Source of the DNA: Altericroceibacterium endophyticum
Lineage (GTDB): Bacteria > Pseudomonadota > Alphaproteobacteria > Sphingomonadales > Sphingomonadaceae
Length of the DNA: 64,000 bases
Direction of reading: 5' to 3'
Assembly: GCF_009827595.1 (NCBI RefSeq)
Contig: NZ_WTYT01000001.1
Location: 682,001-746,000 of the forward strand
The notes beneath the pieces are model-generated. The model saw only the letters and a program-made list of their open reading frames with translations. It had not been told where the DNA came from and made no database searches. Positions 1 to 8,879 of the stretch are shown here, in pieces. The translations under genes and the position numbers were made by a program. Position 1 is the stretch's first letter, and every line of letters starts with the position of its first letter.

Positions 1-92
1 ATCAGACGAATATTCTCACCCTCGAAGAGCATTCGCAGGTAGGTAACGCAGGCACCCCGCCCATTTTGAATGCTCTCTATGGAGAGTGGGCG

Positions 93-1487
93 ATGACGTC
101 TGTGCCTTCTGAAGAAAATTCGTTCCTGACCGCCCCCATCGGGCGCCTGTTCGCAGCCAATGCCATACCGATGGCATTCGTCATGGGGATGGGAGGATTG
201 CTCAATGTCGTCGATGCGGCATTTCTTGGGCACTATGTCGGCGCAACCGCGCTGGCGGCGGTAAGCTTCAGCTTCCCCGGGGTGATGGTGTTGATCGCTT
301 TCGGTTCGCTAGTCGGCGGCGGCATGTCGAGCATCTTCGCACGCCACCTCGGCGCCGGCGACCGGACATTCGCCGCGGCAATTTTTGCCAGTGCCCACGG
401 GCTTTGCCTGCTCGTGAGTTTTGGACTGGCTGCGACCTTCTTCATCGCTGGACCTTTGCTTCTGGAAGGCCTGGCAAAAGAAAATGCCGAAATGGCAGAA
501 CTTGCCAGCACCTATCTGCTGATCCTCGTCGCGGGCGCGCCAATCCAGTTTCTGATGAATCTCCACGCCGACGCCGCGCGCAGCGAAGGACGGGCGGGTT
601 TCATGGCAGTCCTATCCGTTGGCGTCACGGGCGCGAATATCGTCCTCAACTATGCGCTGATCGTGGGGCTCCATCTCGGCGTTGCGGGCTCGGCCTGGGG
701 GACACTTATCGCACAGGCGCTCGGGCTGCTTTTGCTGCTCGAACTCCGGCGGAGGGACGCCCTTCTTCTTCCCTTGTCATCGCTCCGGCGTTTCGCATGG
801 TGGGGAAACTGGCGGGCGATCCTCGCGCTTGGCCTTCCGCTGAGTCTCAGCTTCATCGGCATGGCACTGGTATCTGCAGTGGTTATCGCGGCCGTAAACT
901 GGAGCGGCGGCGCGGATTACGCCGCAACCATCGCAGCCTATGGCATCGTAACGCGGATTCTCGGCTTTGCCTTCATGCCGCTAATGGCCCTTGCCCTGGC
1001 CACCCAGACGATCGTGGGAACGAACAGCGGTGCAGGCCTGCATACGCGATCAAATCATGCGCTGATCTGCGCTCTTGCGCTGGCCTTCGGCTATTGCCTT
1101 TTGCTGGAGCTCGCGCTTCTCGCGGTAAGCGGGAGCCTGGGTTTCAGCTTCGTAGATGACGCGCAGGTGGTGAGCAGAGTTGGCCTGATCATTCGGCCCA
1201 TGCTGACCTTCTACCTCTTTTCCGGCCCGGTTCTCGTCCTCGCCATGTATTTTCAGGCAATCGGCCAACCGGGGCGAACTGCGGCACTCATGCTTCTGAA
1301 ACCTTTTATCCTCGTGCCTCTGGCAATATTTCTCTTCGCCAGCTTCGCAAAACCGATGGAATTGTGGTTCGCTTTTCCGGTGGCAGACGTCGTAATTATG
1401 ATACTCGCTACCGCCCTCTTCCTCCGGCATGTCGTTGCCGCCAACCATGGGGAAAACGGGATTGAGCACAGGAAGGGCGCGGCATGA
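93..1487 (+). CDS. MATE family multidrug/Na+ efflux transporter
   Basis: Integral inner-membrane protein of about 464 residues, the usual MATE length, with hydrophobic segments spread over the whole chain and two similar halves, as expected for 12 transmembrane helices. The N-terminal segment (AAFLGHYVGATALAAVSF, followed by a Gly-rich loop) is typical of the family. MATE proteins export cationic drugs or metabolites in exchange for H+ or Na+; the substrate cannot be told from sequence. I chose the ATG at 93 rather than the in-frame ATG at 66 because GGAGAG lies just upstream and the extra nine residues are atypical. The stop overlaps the next start (ATGA), so the two genes are probably translated together. 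Confidence 0.93.
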   Translation: MTSVPSEENSFLTAPIGRLFAANAIPMAFVMGMGGLLNVVDAAFLGHYVGATALAAVSFSFPGVMVLIAFGSLVGGGMSSIFARHLGAGDRTFAAAIFASAHGLCLLVSFGLAATFFIAGPLLLEGLAKENAEMAELASTYLLILVAGAPIQFLMNLHADAARSEGRAGFMAVLSVGVTGANIVLNYALIVGLHLGVAGSAWGTLIAQALGLLLLLELRRRDALLLPLSSLRRFAWWGNWRAILALGLPLSLSFIGMALVSAVVIAAVNWSGGADYAATIAAYGIVTRILGFAFMPLMALALATQTIVGTNSGAGLHTRSNHALICALALAFGYCLLLELALLAVSGSLGFSFVDDAQVVSRVGLIIRPMLTFYLFSGPVLVLAMYFQAIGQPGRTAALMLLKPFILVPLAIFLFASFAKPMELWFAFPVADVVIMILATALFLRHVVAANHGENGIEHRKGAA

Positions 1488-1933
1488 ACATCCATTCGAT
1501 AGGCGAGGCCAAACGTCGGGCCGCTCAATTGCGGAAGATAGCAGCCGAAAAAGGTGAGCCGCTGCCTCACGGCAAAGCGCTGGAACGTGTCGCAAGGGAA
1601 CAGGGTGCGCATGACTGGAACACGCTGCGCGCGCGTCTCGCCAAAGCTGAAGCACCAACACCGGCTCCCGACTTCCTTGCCCTGCGCCGCGGATCCCTCG
1701 TGGAAGGACGCTATATGAACCAGCCCTTCACTGGCCGGATCGTTGACGTATCTGCGGAAGGTCAGACACTGCGGCTTTCCATTCATCTGGACCAGGCGGT
1801 CGACACCGTGGCTTTCGCCTCGTTCTCCAATATGCGCCGCCGCGTTAGTGGAACAATCGGCAAGGACGGCCAATCTGCCGAACGCACATCAAATGGAATA
1901 CCGCACCTTATGATTACCAGGATGAACTCATAG
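1484..1933 (+). CDS. Glyoxalase_8-type small protein
   Basis: Protein of 149 residues. Residues ~7-55 (AKRRAAQLRKIAAEKG, then HGKALERVAREQGAHDWNTL) match the short helical domain annotated as 'glyoxalase superfamily protein' (Glyoxalase_8 type) in proteobacteria, recognised by the ending 'DWNTL'. The C-terminal ~85 residues look like a small beta domain I do not recognise. A good Shine-Dalgarno (AGGAAGGG) precedes the ATG, which overlaps the stop of the upstream MATE gene by 4 bases. Catalytic glyoxalase activity is not supported by visible metal ligands. The function is unknown. Confidence 0.8.
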   Translation: MNIHSIGEAKRRAAQLRKIAAEKGEPLPHGKALERVAREQGAHDWNTLRARLAKAEAPTPAPDFLALRRGSLVEGRYMNQPFTGRIVDVSAEGQTLRLSIHLDQAVDTVAFASFSNMRRRVSGTIGKDGQSAERTSNGIPHLMITRMNS

Positions 1934-2046
1934 ATAGAAACCTCCGGGTTGGACCCTATCTCCATGGCGGCAGAGTTTTCTATAGCACAATGGGGCTATT
2001 AATTTGCTTGCCCGGAACGTGTGCGCTTCATATCCATTTGGTTTGA

Positions 2047-2781
2047 ATGGATATAAATAGAGATCAACGCCAGTTCCGCGACAGCAAGCCCTCCCGCCTC
2101 GGACGCGGAATAGAGAGGCTGACACATCCCTTCGGCGCCGCCATCGCCAGCGTTGTGCCGAAGGGTCTCGTGGAAGTGGTCCTCAAAGGTCTCGATAGGG
2201 CGGTAGGTGCACCGCAACTGGTCAAGTTCACGCATGATGTTTCCAATCTTGAGGAAGCTCATCATGCGGCCCGCGCGGTGTCGCGCACGGCCAGCAAAGT
2301 CAGCGCCACAACCGGCGCGGCGGCCGGTATTGGCGGTGCCTTGTCGATGAGCGCGGACATTCCGGCAACGATCGCCATCGCGCTCCGTTCGATCCGCGAT
2401 ATCGGGCGAGCATACGGCTATGAAGGCGAAGGTCCGGCAGAAAAGCTGTTCCGTCTGCAAATCCTCGAACTCGCGGCACTGGATGATCCGGATGTGCGCA
2501 AGGAGCGGATCGCCGCACTGGAAGCAAGCATTGGACCGACCGGCGACCTGATCGAGGCCGATCATGAACATGCCACTCCGGTTGTCGATCAGGCGATCGA
2601 ACGCATCTCGCGTGCGATAGCATTCACCAGCTTTCGCAGCCGCGCGGGTATGATCGTCCCGATCGTGGGATCAGTGGTTGGAGGAATCGTAAACTCATCC
2701 TTCCAGAACGATGTCGGCAAAGCGGCACGTTTTGCGTTTCAGGCCCGGCGGTTGAAGCGCGATGACAAGATAATTGTCTAA
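2047..2781 (+). CDS. EcsC family protein
   Basis: Protein of 244 residues resembling the EcsC family: an amphipathic Ala/Gly-rich core (TGAAAGIGGALSMSADIPATIAIALRS around residues 90-120), a conserved GRAYGYEGEGP segment, and a C-terminal hydrophobic Gly-rich stretch (IVPIVGSVVGGIVNSSF). The role of EcsC is poorly defined; in Bacillus it sits with an ABC exporter, while here it stands alone. No strong ribosome-binding site is visible before the ATG, so the start is less certain. The gene is convergent with psd, whose stop lies 21 bases downstream. Confidence 0.85.
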   Translation: MDINRDQRQFRDSKPSRLGRGIERLTHPFGAAIASVVPKGLVEVVLKGLDRAVGAPQLVKFTHDVSNLEEAHHAARAVSRTASKVSATTGAAAGIGGALSMSADIPATIAIALRSIRDIGRAYGYEGEGPAEKLFRLQILELAALDDPDVRKERIAALEASIGPTGDLIEADHEHATPVVDQAIERISRAIAFTSFRSRAGMIVPIVGSVVGGIVNSSFQNDVGKAARFAFQARRLKRDDKIIV

Positions 2782-2802
2782 ATCAGGTCAACGGGTTCGG
2801 AA

Positions 2803-3657
2803 TTATCCCTTCGGCCGATTGCCCATCATTTCCCCCAAACGCACCGATCTTTCCGGACTCCAATCCTGATTGAAGTCGATGGTCGCGTGTTCGAACAGCA
2901 TGACGATCGTCGACCCCAAGAGAAAACGCCCCATTTCCTTGCCTTGTTTCAGGCGGATCGATTGGTCGGTGTAAGTCCATTCGGCAATCTTGCCCATTCG
3001 CTTCGGATTGACCACTCCGTGCCAGGTCGTTTCCATGCTCCCGACAATAGTCGCGCCCACCAGCACCATCACGAAGCGGCCATGCTTTTCGGAATGGAAT
3101 ACGCAGACAACGCGCTCGTTACGGGCAAACAGATCAGGCACACCGCGAGCAGTCACCGGGTTCACCGAAAACAGGGAGCCGGGCACATAGATCATCCGTT
3201 CCAATTGACCGTCGCAGGGCATATGCAGGCGGTGGTAGTCCTTGGGCGACAAATAGAGGTTTGCAAAACTGCCATGGCGGAATTGCCCCGCGAGTTCGGC
3301 ATCGCCACCAACCAACTGCGTCGTGGTGAAGCGATGCCCCTTGGCCTGCAGGATATGATGGTCTTCAATCGCCCCGAACTGGCTGATCGTGCCGTCCACC
3401 GGGCACAGGAATTCGCCTTGGGCCAAAGGCCTTGCGCCGGAATTAAGCGCCCTGCCGAAAAAATCGTTGAACGATGAATAGCTGGCGATGTCGGGATTTT
3501 CGGCCTCGCTCATGTCGACGCCGTATTTCCGGACAAACCAGCGAATCAGGAGGGTTGTCGCCCGGCCCTGCCGTGCCCGCGCGACACGCCCGGCAAACAT
3601 AGTCAGACGCCGCTTTGGCAGCATATATTGGAGCAGAACAGAAAGGCGATCGAACAT
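2803..3657 (-). CDS. psd: phosphatidylserine decarboxylase proenzyme
   Basis: Makes phosphatidylethanolamine by decarboxylating phosphatidylserine at the inner membrane. The 284-residue protein has the length of the E. coli-type proenzyme. The LGST self-cleavage motif is at residues ~247-250, where the Ser becomes the pyruvoyl group and separates a large beta chain from a short alpha chain. Other family signatures are PVDGTISQFG (~87-96), the YHRLHMPCDG segment (~141-150) and FHSEKHGRF. The ATG has a good ribosome-binding site (AGGGAGAAAAT). It stands alone, convergent with the EcsC gene. Confidence 0.96.
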   Translation of the reverse strand: MFDRLSVLLQYMLPKRRLTMFAGRVARARQGRATTLLIRWFVRKYGVDMSEAENPDIASYSSFNDFFGRALNSGARPLAQGEFLCPVDGTISQFGAIEDHHILQAKGHRFTTTQLVGGDAELAGQFRHGSFANLYLSPKDYHRLHMPCDGQLERMIYVPGSLFSVNPVTARGVPDLFARNERVVCVFHSEKHGRFVMVLVGATIVGSMETTWHGVVNPKRMGKIAEWTYTDQSIRLKQGKEMGRFLLGSTIVMLFEHATIDFNQDWSPERSVRLGEMMGNRPKG

Positions 3658-3993
3658 ATTTTCTCCCTAACACAGGAATGTCTCTAGCTTGCCGACAAAC
3701 CTTCTACGCGCGCCATTTTCATTAGGTGTAAAGTCCTGCACATGGGCCACCGTCTAATAGACAGATTACATCCAGAGCATCGCGATTGTCATCGCCGCAA
3801 GCGCAGGACCGACCTGAAATGATGGTGATGTCCGAGCGGCAAGATAACGCAATTGCCTCATGTCTGCTCCCCACCCCAACTTCTACGATCCGGTCAATGC
3901 TCGCGCATCCTTACAAATGAACAAGGCAGTTTTGCCGGATTTATGGCTGAGAGCTGCCGTTCCGGAAACGCCCCCGTTGTGGAAGTTTGGGCG
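3658..3993. other. intergenic region, psd to LuxR-type gene
   Basis: About 335 bases between the psd start and the 3' end of the leftward LuxR-type gene. It should hold the psd promoter. A 54-codon rightward reading frame starts at 3859 but has no recognisable product. No hairpin followed by a T-run is visible. Confidence 0.4.
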
Positions 3994-4539
3994 TTACGTA
4001 TTTGGTACTGAAAATGGACCTTGATCTTTTACGAGCGGTTCGATGAGCTCGTCTAGGAACAGCGCGAGCAGCATCGTCTGATTTGCGACCCCGGCCTTTG
4101 CATAGACCTGGCTTAATTGTGATCGCACCGTGCCTTCCGCACTGCCGCGTAGCTCAGCAATTTCCGAGATAGTGCTGCCTTTGATTGCAAACAGCGCCAC
4201 ATCGCTTTCCGAACGGGTAAGACGCCATTGAACAAATCTTGCATCCACAAGCTCCGCCATCGCTCCACGCGCGACATCAAGCGCAGCATCGCTGCGCCGT
4301 GCCGCTTCGAACAACTGTTTCGTGTAGCGCGCGCTCAAAATAGTGCCGGCGAGAAGCGCTATCGCGATCACGCATTCCATGATCGCTTCCAGGCCAATGC
4401 CGGACTGTAGCTCCGTCACCAAATCGTCGATCCCGTCGCCGAGGAAGTAAAGCGTGGCAAAGCCTTGCAACACCACGAAGATGACGGCCGTCGAAGCTGT
4501 TCGGCGTTGCGACCGTTCACGAGAGCGCCTTCGATTCAT
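3994..4539 (-). CDS. membrane-anchored LuxR-type HTH protein
   Basis: About 181 residues: a basic N-terminus (RRRSRERSQRR), two hydrophobic segments (~20-40 and ~60-80) and a C-terminal LuxR/GerE-type helix-turn-helix (LTRSESDVALFAIKG then TISEIAELRGSAEGTVRSQL, ~110-165). It resembles membrane-tethered LuxR-type regulators with two N-terminal helices and no receiver domain. The ATG at 4539 has AGAGGG at good spacing; an ATG at 4557 would add six residues. What it senses and controls is unknown. The divergent COG4705 gene, 115 bases away, is the nearest candidate target. Confidence 0.82.
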   Translation of the reverse strand: MNRRRSRERSQRRTASTAVIFVVLQGFATLYFLGDGIDDLVTELQSGIGLEAIMECVIAIALLAGTILSARYTKQLFEAARRSDAALDVARGAMAELVDARFVQWRLTRSESDVALFAIKGSTISEIAELRGSAEGTVRSQLSQVYAKAGVANQTMLLALFLDELIEPLVKDQGPFSVPNT

Positions 4540-4654
4540 ACCATACCCTCTCAACATGAGCGCGTTTAACCGTCAATAAGCGCGTGCTTATAGACATCGC
4601 AGGCATCCCATCCAAATCTGCTGTCACCTCCCGGCACTGGGGCAAGATAGCAGG

Positions 4655-5473
4655 ATGCACGTTATGACGAGAGACGAAATGATCAATGCCGTAGCCAAGG
4701 TTCCGGCGGTCACTCTGGGTTTCTGGATCATCAAGATCCTAGCAACGACGCTTGGAGAGACTGCAGGTGACACGGTTAGCATGAGCTGGCTGGGGGAAAC
4801 TACTGCGACCGCCGGGCAATCGGGGTTCAATGGCTATGTCGTCGGCACCGCCATCTTCGGTGCAGCGCTGGCTATTCTCGCTTTCTTTCAGATTCGTGCG
4901 CAACGGTTTCACCCTTGGCTTTATTGGGCGACAATCATCGCCTCCACCACGGCAGGAACGACGCTGGCAGACTTCGCAACCCGCTCGCTTGGGATCGGCT
5001 ATCCGGGCGGATCGCTGTTGCTGCTGACTTTGGTGATAGGGTCGCTGTTCGTCTGGCATCGCACACTGGGCACGATCTCCGCCGCCTCGGTCCACACGCG
5101 CGAAGCGGAGCTGTTCTACTGGATCACCATTACCTTCTCCCAGACGCTCGGCACCGCGCTGGGCGATTGGGTTGCGGACGGGGCGCTAGGCTATCTTGGG
5201 GCAGCCGCTATTTTCGGCGGTGCACTCGCACTCCTTGCCGTAGCACATTATGCGACGAATATTTCCAAGCCTCTGCTGTTTTGGTCGGCCTTCGTCCTCA
5301 CCCGTCCGCTCGGTGCCGTGGTGGGCGACTTTCTCGACAAGCCGGTAGCGCACGGAGGGTTGGAATTGAGTCGGTTGGCCGCTTCAGCCGTCCTCGCTAC
5401 TGCGATCGTGCTCCTGGTCACCCTCTTGCCCCAGCGTCCGGAGACGGTCACGGCGCAAGAGCATTTGAACTAG
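4655..5473 (+). CDS. COG4705-type integral membrane protein
   Basis: Protein of 272 residues, almost entirely hydrophobic, with about eight predicted membrane helices. Two or more internal repeats share the pattern 'TLGETAGDTVS', 'TAGTTLADF', 'TLGTALGDW' and 'PLGAVVGDF', in which a membrane helix carries a conserved Gly-Asp. This is characteristic of the uncharacterised COG4705 family, sometimes described as membrane-anchored. The repeated intramembrane Asp residues suggest a transport or ion-coupled role, but that is inference. The start may be the ATG at 4655 or the one at 4664, which has AGGATG in front. Confidence 0.85.
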   Translation: MHVMTRDEMINAVAKVPAVTLGFWIIKILATTLGETAGDTVSMSWLGETTATAGQSGFNGYVVGTAIFGAALAILAFFQIRAQRFHPWLYWATIIASTTAGTTLADFATRSLGIGYPGGSLLLLTLVIGSLFVWHRTLGTISAASVHTREAELFYWITITFSQTLGTALGDWVADGALGYLGAAAIFGGALALLAVAHYATNISKPLLFWSAFVLTRPLGAVVGDFLDKPVAHGGLELSRLAASAVLATAIVLLVTLLPQRPETVTAQEHLN

Positions 5474-5691
5474 CTCGGATGGGAAACTTTGCTCGCAAGG
5501 TTCTCTCTGACCAAGAGCGTACCACAAAGCAGTCCGTCCGCTCCCCAGCCTAATTGCGGACGTTCACCACTTCATAGGTATGTTACCAAAGCCGCCGACA
5601 AAGAAATGTACATTCTCGGCTTTATGCGGCGCGGTTGCGGCCCAACAAATTGAGCCCTTTACCAGAAGACTCCATCGCGGCCCGCAGCGCC

Positions 5692-6438
5692 TCATAGTGC
5701 TAATATCTTTACCAACATCCACACAGCCATGCCGATCATCGCAAGATTCTCCGTCAGCGAGAGAAAGCCGAGTGGCACGTCATTGCCACCTCCCACGCAG
5801 GCGCATTTGAGGTCTCGCTTTTCTATATAGACAGCCTTGAACACGCTGACCGCGCCAATGGTGCCTATAAACAGGGCCACCGGAATGGAGAGCCAGGGCA
5901 GAATATGCGCGGTCATGAGCACGCCTGCCAGACCTTCGGCCCAGGGGTAGGCATAGCCATATGGCACCCATCGGCGGGCCAGCAGGTCGTAATTAAGAAA
6001 CATGGTCGAAAACGCTTCGACATCGCGAAGTTTGAGGTAGGCCAGCAGACACATAGAAAAGCTGACAAACCATTCGGCTGTCAGGATCGACAGGATTTCA
6101 GCGTTTGCAACCCAAGCCGCCCCAACGGCCATCAATGCTGTCATCGCGAACAGGATGCCGACCGGCCAATAGCTCTTGCCGCCACCATCTACAGGCTTTC
6201 CGAAAAACGCACGCAACTCGGTATAACCGCCGATCTGCTGGCCATCGATCCAGGTTTGCGGTGTCGTCTTTACACCGTAATTTTCCTTGAAAGTGTCGGT
6301 TTCTTCACGGGTGGTGAGGTAATTGTCGTCAACTTCATACCCTTTGCTTTCCAGCAACCACTTTGACTTCAGCCCGTAGGGGCAGGTGTGCCCCGGCATG
6401 ACCATACGGTAGAGTTTCGCTTGCTTCCCTGCACTCAT
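5692..6438 (-). CDS. glutaredoxin-MauE/DoxX fusion membrane protein
   Basis: A 248-residue fusion. Residues ~8-80 form a glutaredoxin-like domain with CPYG (one active-site Cys, not CPYC) and the cis-Pro segment KTTPQTWIDG. Residues ~85-248 form a four-helix MauE/DoxX-like membrane domain with a Cys-x-Cys motif (KCACVGGG) near its end. MauE-like proteins take part in thiol redox relay across the membrane, so the fusion probably couples a cytoplasmic glutaredoxin to periplasmic thiol chemistry. Its start overlaps the stop of the CsoR-type gene (ATGA), so expression is probably under that metal- or sulfur-responsive repressor. Confidence 0.85.
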   Translation of the reverse strand: MSAGKQAKLYRMVMPGHTCPYGLKSKWLLESKGYEVDDNYLTTREETDTFKENYGVKTTPQTWIDGQQIGGYTELRAFFGKPVDGGGKSYWPVGILFAMTALMAVGAAWVANAEILSILTAEWFVSFSMCLLAYLKLRDVEAFSTMFLNYDLLARRWVPYGYAYPWAEGLAGVLMTAHILPWLSIPVALFIGTIGAVSVFKAVYIEKRDLKCACVGGGNDVPLGFLSLTENLAMIGMAVWMLVKILAL

Positions 6439-6713
6439 CGCCTCGCCCTTTCGAATAGATCTACCAATTCAGCGAATTTCATCTGTTGTTCCTTCTCGTC
6501 ACCAGATGCGATCGCTTCGGTGACGCAGGTCGCTGCATGTTGTTTCAGGACAGCGGACTCAACCTTGGCAAGCGCAGATTTGATCGCCTGCAACTGGGTG
6601 AGCACATCCATGCAGTACCGCTTGTTTTCAACCATACGCGATACGCCCTGCACCTGCCCGGCAATGCGGTTGAGCCGCTTCGTAATGTCATCCGATGTCG
6701 CCGTACCAGGCAT
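6435..6713 (-). CDS. CsoR/RcnR-family metal-sensing repressor
   Basis: All-helical repressor of 92 residues (DUF156 family). The start DDITKRLNRIAGQVQGVSRM is the classical family signature. Ligand positions are Cys34, His59 and Cys63, which is the C-H-C set of Cu(I)-type CsoR proteins rather than the Cys-Cys pair of the persulfide sensor CstR or the His-rich set of RcnR. First gene of a two-gene operon with the glutaredoxin-MauE fusion; a perfect operator lies just upstream. The protein should repress its own operon and release it on ligand binding. Confidence 0.93.
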   Translation of the reverse strand: MPGTATSDDITKRLNRIAGQVQGVSRMVENKRYCMDVLTQLQAIKSALAKVESAVLKQHAATCVTEAIASGDEKEQQMKFAELVDLFERARR

Positions 6714-6730
6714 GCTACACCTCGCCTATA

Positions 6731-6747
6731 ATACCCCCTGGGGGTAT
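6731..6747. promoter_or_regulatory. CsoR-type operator palindrome
   Basis: ATACCCCCTGGGGGTAT is a perfect 8-1-8 palindrome and a classical CsoR/RcnR-family site (G-tract box flanked by AT). It lies 18 bases upstream of the repressor start. On the minus strand a TATTAT box overlaps its downstream edge, so bound repressor would block the promoter. Confidence 0.9.
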
Positions 6748-7032
6748 CTAAATAGGTGTCCGAATGAAGAGTATCAAGCCTCGAAAACATCCGATCTGCC
6801 GATCCGCCCAATACCTTTCTTGACGGAACATGCCCGGCGGCTGTCACCGGCCTTGCAATCCCTGTGTGAGCGCTTGGTGCCACAGGTTGGATGCGAATGA
6901 TGCGCTTGTGGCTTTGCTGAAACCGGAAATTCGAGTTCAGAAAGTACTCGGTAAAAATGCTTTGACTGAATTTTGAATCAATTAAGCATACTTCAAGATA
7001 TTTCGTTCATCCTCTTGGAAAGAGGACTTGAT

Positions 7033-8814
7033 ATGCCACCCCATGATGAAGAAAACCGGTTAGACGCTCTCTACAGCCTCAATCTGTTGGATACCGCACC
7101 TAGCGAGAGTTTCGACCGCATCACCAGAATGGCAGCTCAACTGTTCAACCTGCCGATCGCCGCCGTTTCGCTCACCGATCGCGATCGGCAATGGTTCAAG
7201 TCCCGCGTCGGAATCGATCATTGGTCGATTCCCCGGTTCAAGGCGCCATGTGCGCAGGTCGCGGAAAGCGCACGAACATTGATAGTCCCGGATCTTCTGG
7301 CTGACAGTTCTTATCGAAACAGCTTACTCGCAGATCAGGGTATCCGTTTTTATGCCGGGGCGTCACTCACCACACGAGATGGCTACGGTCTGGGCTCGCT
7401 GTGCGTGCTCGGTACCGAACCGAGGCAAGCGTCGAGCCTTGAAATGAATGCCCTCAGCGATCTTGCCAAAATGGTAATGTCTCAAATCGAACTGCAGCAC
7501 GCATTTGGCAGGATCGATCCTTTGAGCGGCTTGCCGAACCGCACCCAATTCCTCGACGATCTGGCCGATCTTGGCCGCGACGATCCCGGACAGCGGCGAT
7601 TGGCAGTACTGGTTGATCTGGCGCGACCGGAGCAACTTGATAACGGACTGCGGGTGATGGGTGCCACTTTCATGGACCAGGTTGTGAAGGATGCAGCCCG
7701 GGCGATTTCAGCGGCGATCGGACGTGAAAGAACCGCCTACCACGTTTCCGCGACGCAGTTTGCGTTTCTTGCTCCACATGACGCACGTGACGACGACTAC
7801 ATGATGAAGTTGAGGTCTTATTTGACCGACAATCATCATCGGCTCGTTGAAAATTTCATCACTTCTGCAAGCGTTGGTGTGGCCCCCTTCGTGACCGATG
7901 AAACAGCGCCAGGTGATGTCCTCAGAACCGCACACAGCGCGGCACAGGACGCCCGCTCCTGCTCTGCGATGGTCAGCATGTATTCGTCCACGATGGACAA
8001 CGCCCATCAACGCCGTTTTCGCTTGCTTAGCGATTTTAGCAAGGCGCTGAAAAATGACGAAGAACTGGCACTTGTTTACCAACCACGCATTGATCTCAAG
8101 ACGGGGAAATGCGTGGGTGCAGAAGCTTTGCTGAGATGGAAGAATCCAGATCTGGGCCCTGTATCACCAGCAGAGTTCATTCCCGTCATCGAACAAACAA
8201 CTCTCGCTGCCCCTGCAACAAAATGGGTACTGAAAACAGCGTTATCGCAGCTTTCCCAATGGCTATCATCAGATATCGCCCTGCGCATTTCCATTAACCT
8301 CTCAGCATCAAACCTGGAGGAACCGGATTTCGCGCAGGAGGTATGCCGTCTGGTGGCGGAACACGGCATTCCGCCGGATTATGTCGAGCTGGAAGTGACC
8401 GAAAGTGCCATCATGGGCAATCTGACGGGCGCTGCCGGACAATTGAGAGAACTGATAGAAGCTGGCATGCATGTCGCAATCGACGACTTTGGCACGGGCT
8501 ATAGCAGTCTGGCCTACCTCCAGAAATTACCCGGCAAAATCCTGAAAATCGATCAATCCTTCATCGGCGAGATGGAGGCGGATGGAAGGTGCGCCACACT
8601 TGTCCAGTCCATGATCTCGATGGCACATGACCTTGGCTACCGAGTGGTGGCAGAAGGCGTAGAAAGCCCTGGCGCACGTGATAGTTTGATAAAAATGGGA
8701 TGTGACGAAGCACAGGGCTATTATTACGCGCGCCCCATGGCCCCCAACGCCTTCAATCGCTGGCTCAGCCAATATTCACCCCAAAGCGAACAACAAAACG
8801 CATCCGCTGCATAA
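7033..8814 (+). CDS. GAF/degenerate GGDEF/EAL c-di-GMP phosphodiesterase
   Basis: About 593 residues: a GAF domain (~1-150, starting with NRLDALYSLNLLDTAPSESFDRIT), a GGDEF-like domain (~155-320) and an EAL domain (~335-580). The GGDEF signature is replaced by 'SATQF', so diguanylate cyclase activity is unlikely. The EAL part keeps its catalytic and metal motifs: EALLRW, INLSASNL, ELEVTES, DDFGTGYSSL, KIDQSF and EGVE. The expected role is c-di-GMP hydrolysis controlled by the GAF domain, as a soluble protein with no membrane segment. I chose the ATG at 7033, which has GAAAGAGGA upstream and starts the GAF consensus directly; an upstream in-frame ATG at 6973 lacks support. Confidence 0.92.
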   Translation: MPPHDEENRLDALYSLNLLDTAPSESFDRITRMAAQLFNLPIAAVSLTDRDRQWFKSRVGIDHWSIPRFKAPCAQVAESARTLIVPDLLADSSYRNSLLADQGIRFYAGASLTTRDGYGLGSLCVLGTEPRQASSLEMNALSDLAKMVMSQIELQHAFGRIDPLSGLPNRTQFLDDLADLGRDDPGQRRLAVLVDLARPEQLDNGLRVMGATFMDQVVKDAARAISAAIGRERTAYHVSATQFAFLAPHDARDDDYMMKLRSYLTDNHHRLVENFITSASVGVAPFVTDETAPGDVLRTAHSAAQDARSCSAMVSMYSSTMDNAHQRRFRLLSDFSKALKNDEELALVYQPRIDLKTGKCVGAEALLRWKNPDLGPVSPAEFIPVIEQTTLAAPATKWVLKTALSQLSQWLSSDIALRISINLSASNLEEPDFAQEVCRLVAEHGIPPDYVELEVTESAIMGNLTGAAGQLRELIEAGMHVAIDDFGTGYSSLAYLQKLPGKILKIDQSFIGEMEADGRCATLVQSMISMAHDLGYRVVAEGVESPGARDSLIKMGCDEAQGYYYARPMAPNAFNRWLSQYSPQSEQQNASAA

Positions 8815-8879
8815 GTTACGTCTGTGCGAGCGGGAACAATGATCGAGATGAACACACGCGTTCGGTCACGACAGGACTA

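Noticed and set aside
404-1159. 251-codon open frame inside the MATE gene in another frame
   Set aside because: Arg/Ser-rich shadow translation; the MATE frame is unambiguous.
3859-4024. 54-codon rightward frame between psd and the LuxR-type gene
   Set aside because: No homology, no ribosome-binding site and it runs into the end of a convergent gene.
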